A DNA stretch of 64,000 nt, taken from assembly GCF_006715175.1 (NCBI RefSeq), contig NZ_VFMQ01000001.1, positions 1,178,001 through 1,242,000 of the forward strand, written 5' to 3'. Each line of letters starts with the position of its first letter. Positions within the stretch are counted from its first letter, which is position 1. Position numbers and translations under genes: made by a program. The notes under the pieces are model-generated. The model did not search any database. It was not told where the DNA came from and saw nothing but the letters and a program-made list of their open reading frames with translations. Source of the stretch: Curtobacterium citreum (GTDB lineage: Bacteria > Actinomycetota > Actinomycetes > Actinomycetales > Microbacteriaceae). Of this stretch, positions 63,298-64,000 are shown piece by piece.

Positions 63298-64000
63298 CGA
63301 ACACGACCAGCACGACCGAACCGGCCCTCGGCGGCGCCGCGGGCGCAGCCGTACCCACACCGGACGTGACCGGCGCGACGGACGCACGCCGGGCCCGGCC
63401 CCCGCGTCGCCGCCGCGCGGTGTGGGGCGTCATGTCCACCCGCGAGAAGGTCGTCCGCTACGTCCTGCTCGTCGTGGTGCTGTTCATCACGATCGGGCCG
63501 TTCCTCTGGCAGCTCTCGACGTCGCTCAAGGGCGCCGGCGAGGACATCTACACGGCGAACCCGTCGTTCATCCCGTCCGAGCCGACGATCGAGAACTACC
63601 TCAAGGTCGCGGCGGCGATCCCGGTCTGGCGGTACATCGGCAACTCGGTGCTCGTCGCGGCGATCGACGTCGTCGGGAACATCGTGTTCGCGACGCTCGC
63701 CGGCTTCGCCCTGGCCCGGCTGCAGTGGCGGTTCCGCAAGCTCGTGCTCGGCCTCTTCCTCGCGACGCTCGTGCTCCCCGGCGAGGCCACGATCATCAGC
63801 CAGTTCGTCACCGTGAAGGACCTCGGCCTGGCCGACAACCTGGTCGGCGTCGCCCTGCCCGGGATGATCGCGGCGCTCAACGTCCTGCTCATGTTCAACG
63901 CGTTCCGGCAGATCCCCGAGGAGATCGACCAGGCGGCCGTCGTCGACGGCGCGAACGCGATGCAGCGCCTGCGGTACATCTCGCTGCCCGCCGTGCAGGG
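63294..64000 (+). CDS. sugar ABC transporter permease (MalG type), 5' part
   Basis: GTG 63294 overlaps the upstream stop (GTGA). The first 45 residues are a polar Thr/Ala/Arg-rich cytoplasmic tail longer than usual for MalG; an internal ATG at 63432 (MSTREKVVRYVLLVVVLFITIG) is an alternative start with normal length. Helices follow, then the EAA loop EEIDQAAVVDGANAMQRLRYISLPAVQG, where the window ends, so about 50-60 residues are missing. Second permease of the sugar transporter. Confidence 0.93.
   Translation, partial: MTNTTSTTEPALGGAAGAAVPTPDVTGATDARRARPPRRRRAVWGVMSTREKVVRYVLLVVVLFITIGPFLWQLSTSLKGAGEDIYTANPSFIPSEPTIENYLKVAAAIPVWRYIGNSVLVAAIDVVGNIVFATLAGFALARLQWRFRKLVLGLFLATLVLPGEATIISQFVTVKDLGLADNLVGVALPGMIAALNVLLMFNAFRQIPEEIDQAAVVDGANAMQRLRYISLPAVQ

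Overview
The window is high-GC DNA, about 70% G+C by eye, from an actinobacterium. Gene content fits Microbacteriaceae, most likely Curtobacterium or a close relative: a mycothiol-nitroreductase-like DsbA protein, oligoribonuclease beside tRNA-His, a mycobacterial-type LexA box, an ECF YkoE thiamine transporter, truncated haemoglobin O, and many promoters with a TANNNT box 6-10 bp before the start codon (leaderless transcripts). The assignment comes from reading the sequence, not from a search. No prophage, insertion sequence, integrase or CRISPR array is visible.

Layout. 1-5.9 kb: MpaB-family oxygenase end, two aldo/keto reductases, a TIGR03086 protein, a YceI gene with a strong operator-promoter, and an AbiEi/DUF559-like hypothetical protein. 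6.1-14.1 kb: a one-strand surface-glycan locus (GtrA, CesA-like GT2, GT39 membrane transferase, secreted DUF4397 protein, GH8 glycanase, class F sortase, polyprenol-phosphate mannose synthase). 14.2-20.8 kb: glgX/treX-treY-treZ as one overlapping operon for trehalose from glycogen. 20.9-25.0 kb: a GerW-like protein, then a TPP riboswitch driving a YkoE transporter with a fused ATPase-ATPase-T subunit and a small P-loop kinase. 25-31 kb: metallopeptidase, acyltransferase-SGNH protein, tRNA-His, orn, MFS-MarR pair. 31-36 kb: thioredoxin-like protein, a sialic-acid-type cassette (neuA, neuB, DUF6716 transferase), a P-loop kinase, tRNA-Arg. 36-46 kb: msrA, an ssb paralogue, ettA, two thioesterases, an epimerase. 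45-59 kb: glbO-mscS, pepN, an acetyltransferase/XRE-cupin pair with overlapping start codons, rpiB, nei, amidohydrolase-paiB, a serine hydrolase, a two-component system and an EamA exporter. 59.2-59.8 kb: two small genes behind a consensus SOS box. 60-64 kb: a LacI-regulated sugar ABC transporter running off the end.

Two repeat families stand out. Family A is a perfect 22-bp stem with a 4-base loop, found between genes and probably acting as a bidirectional terminator. Family B is an apparently undescribed element almost always exactly 59 bp long: 13-14 bp inverted ends (GCGAGCGGGCGGAA ... TTCCGCCCGCTCGC) around about 31 bp of unrelated sequence. There are 13 clear copies and one possible copy, all in the first 36 kb, often beside GC-rich tandem arrays; two lie in frame inside a gene. 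Family B and the SOS-controlled small genes are the best candidates for something new.
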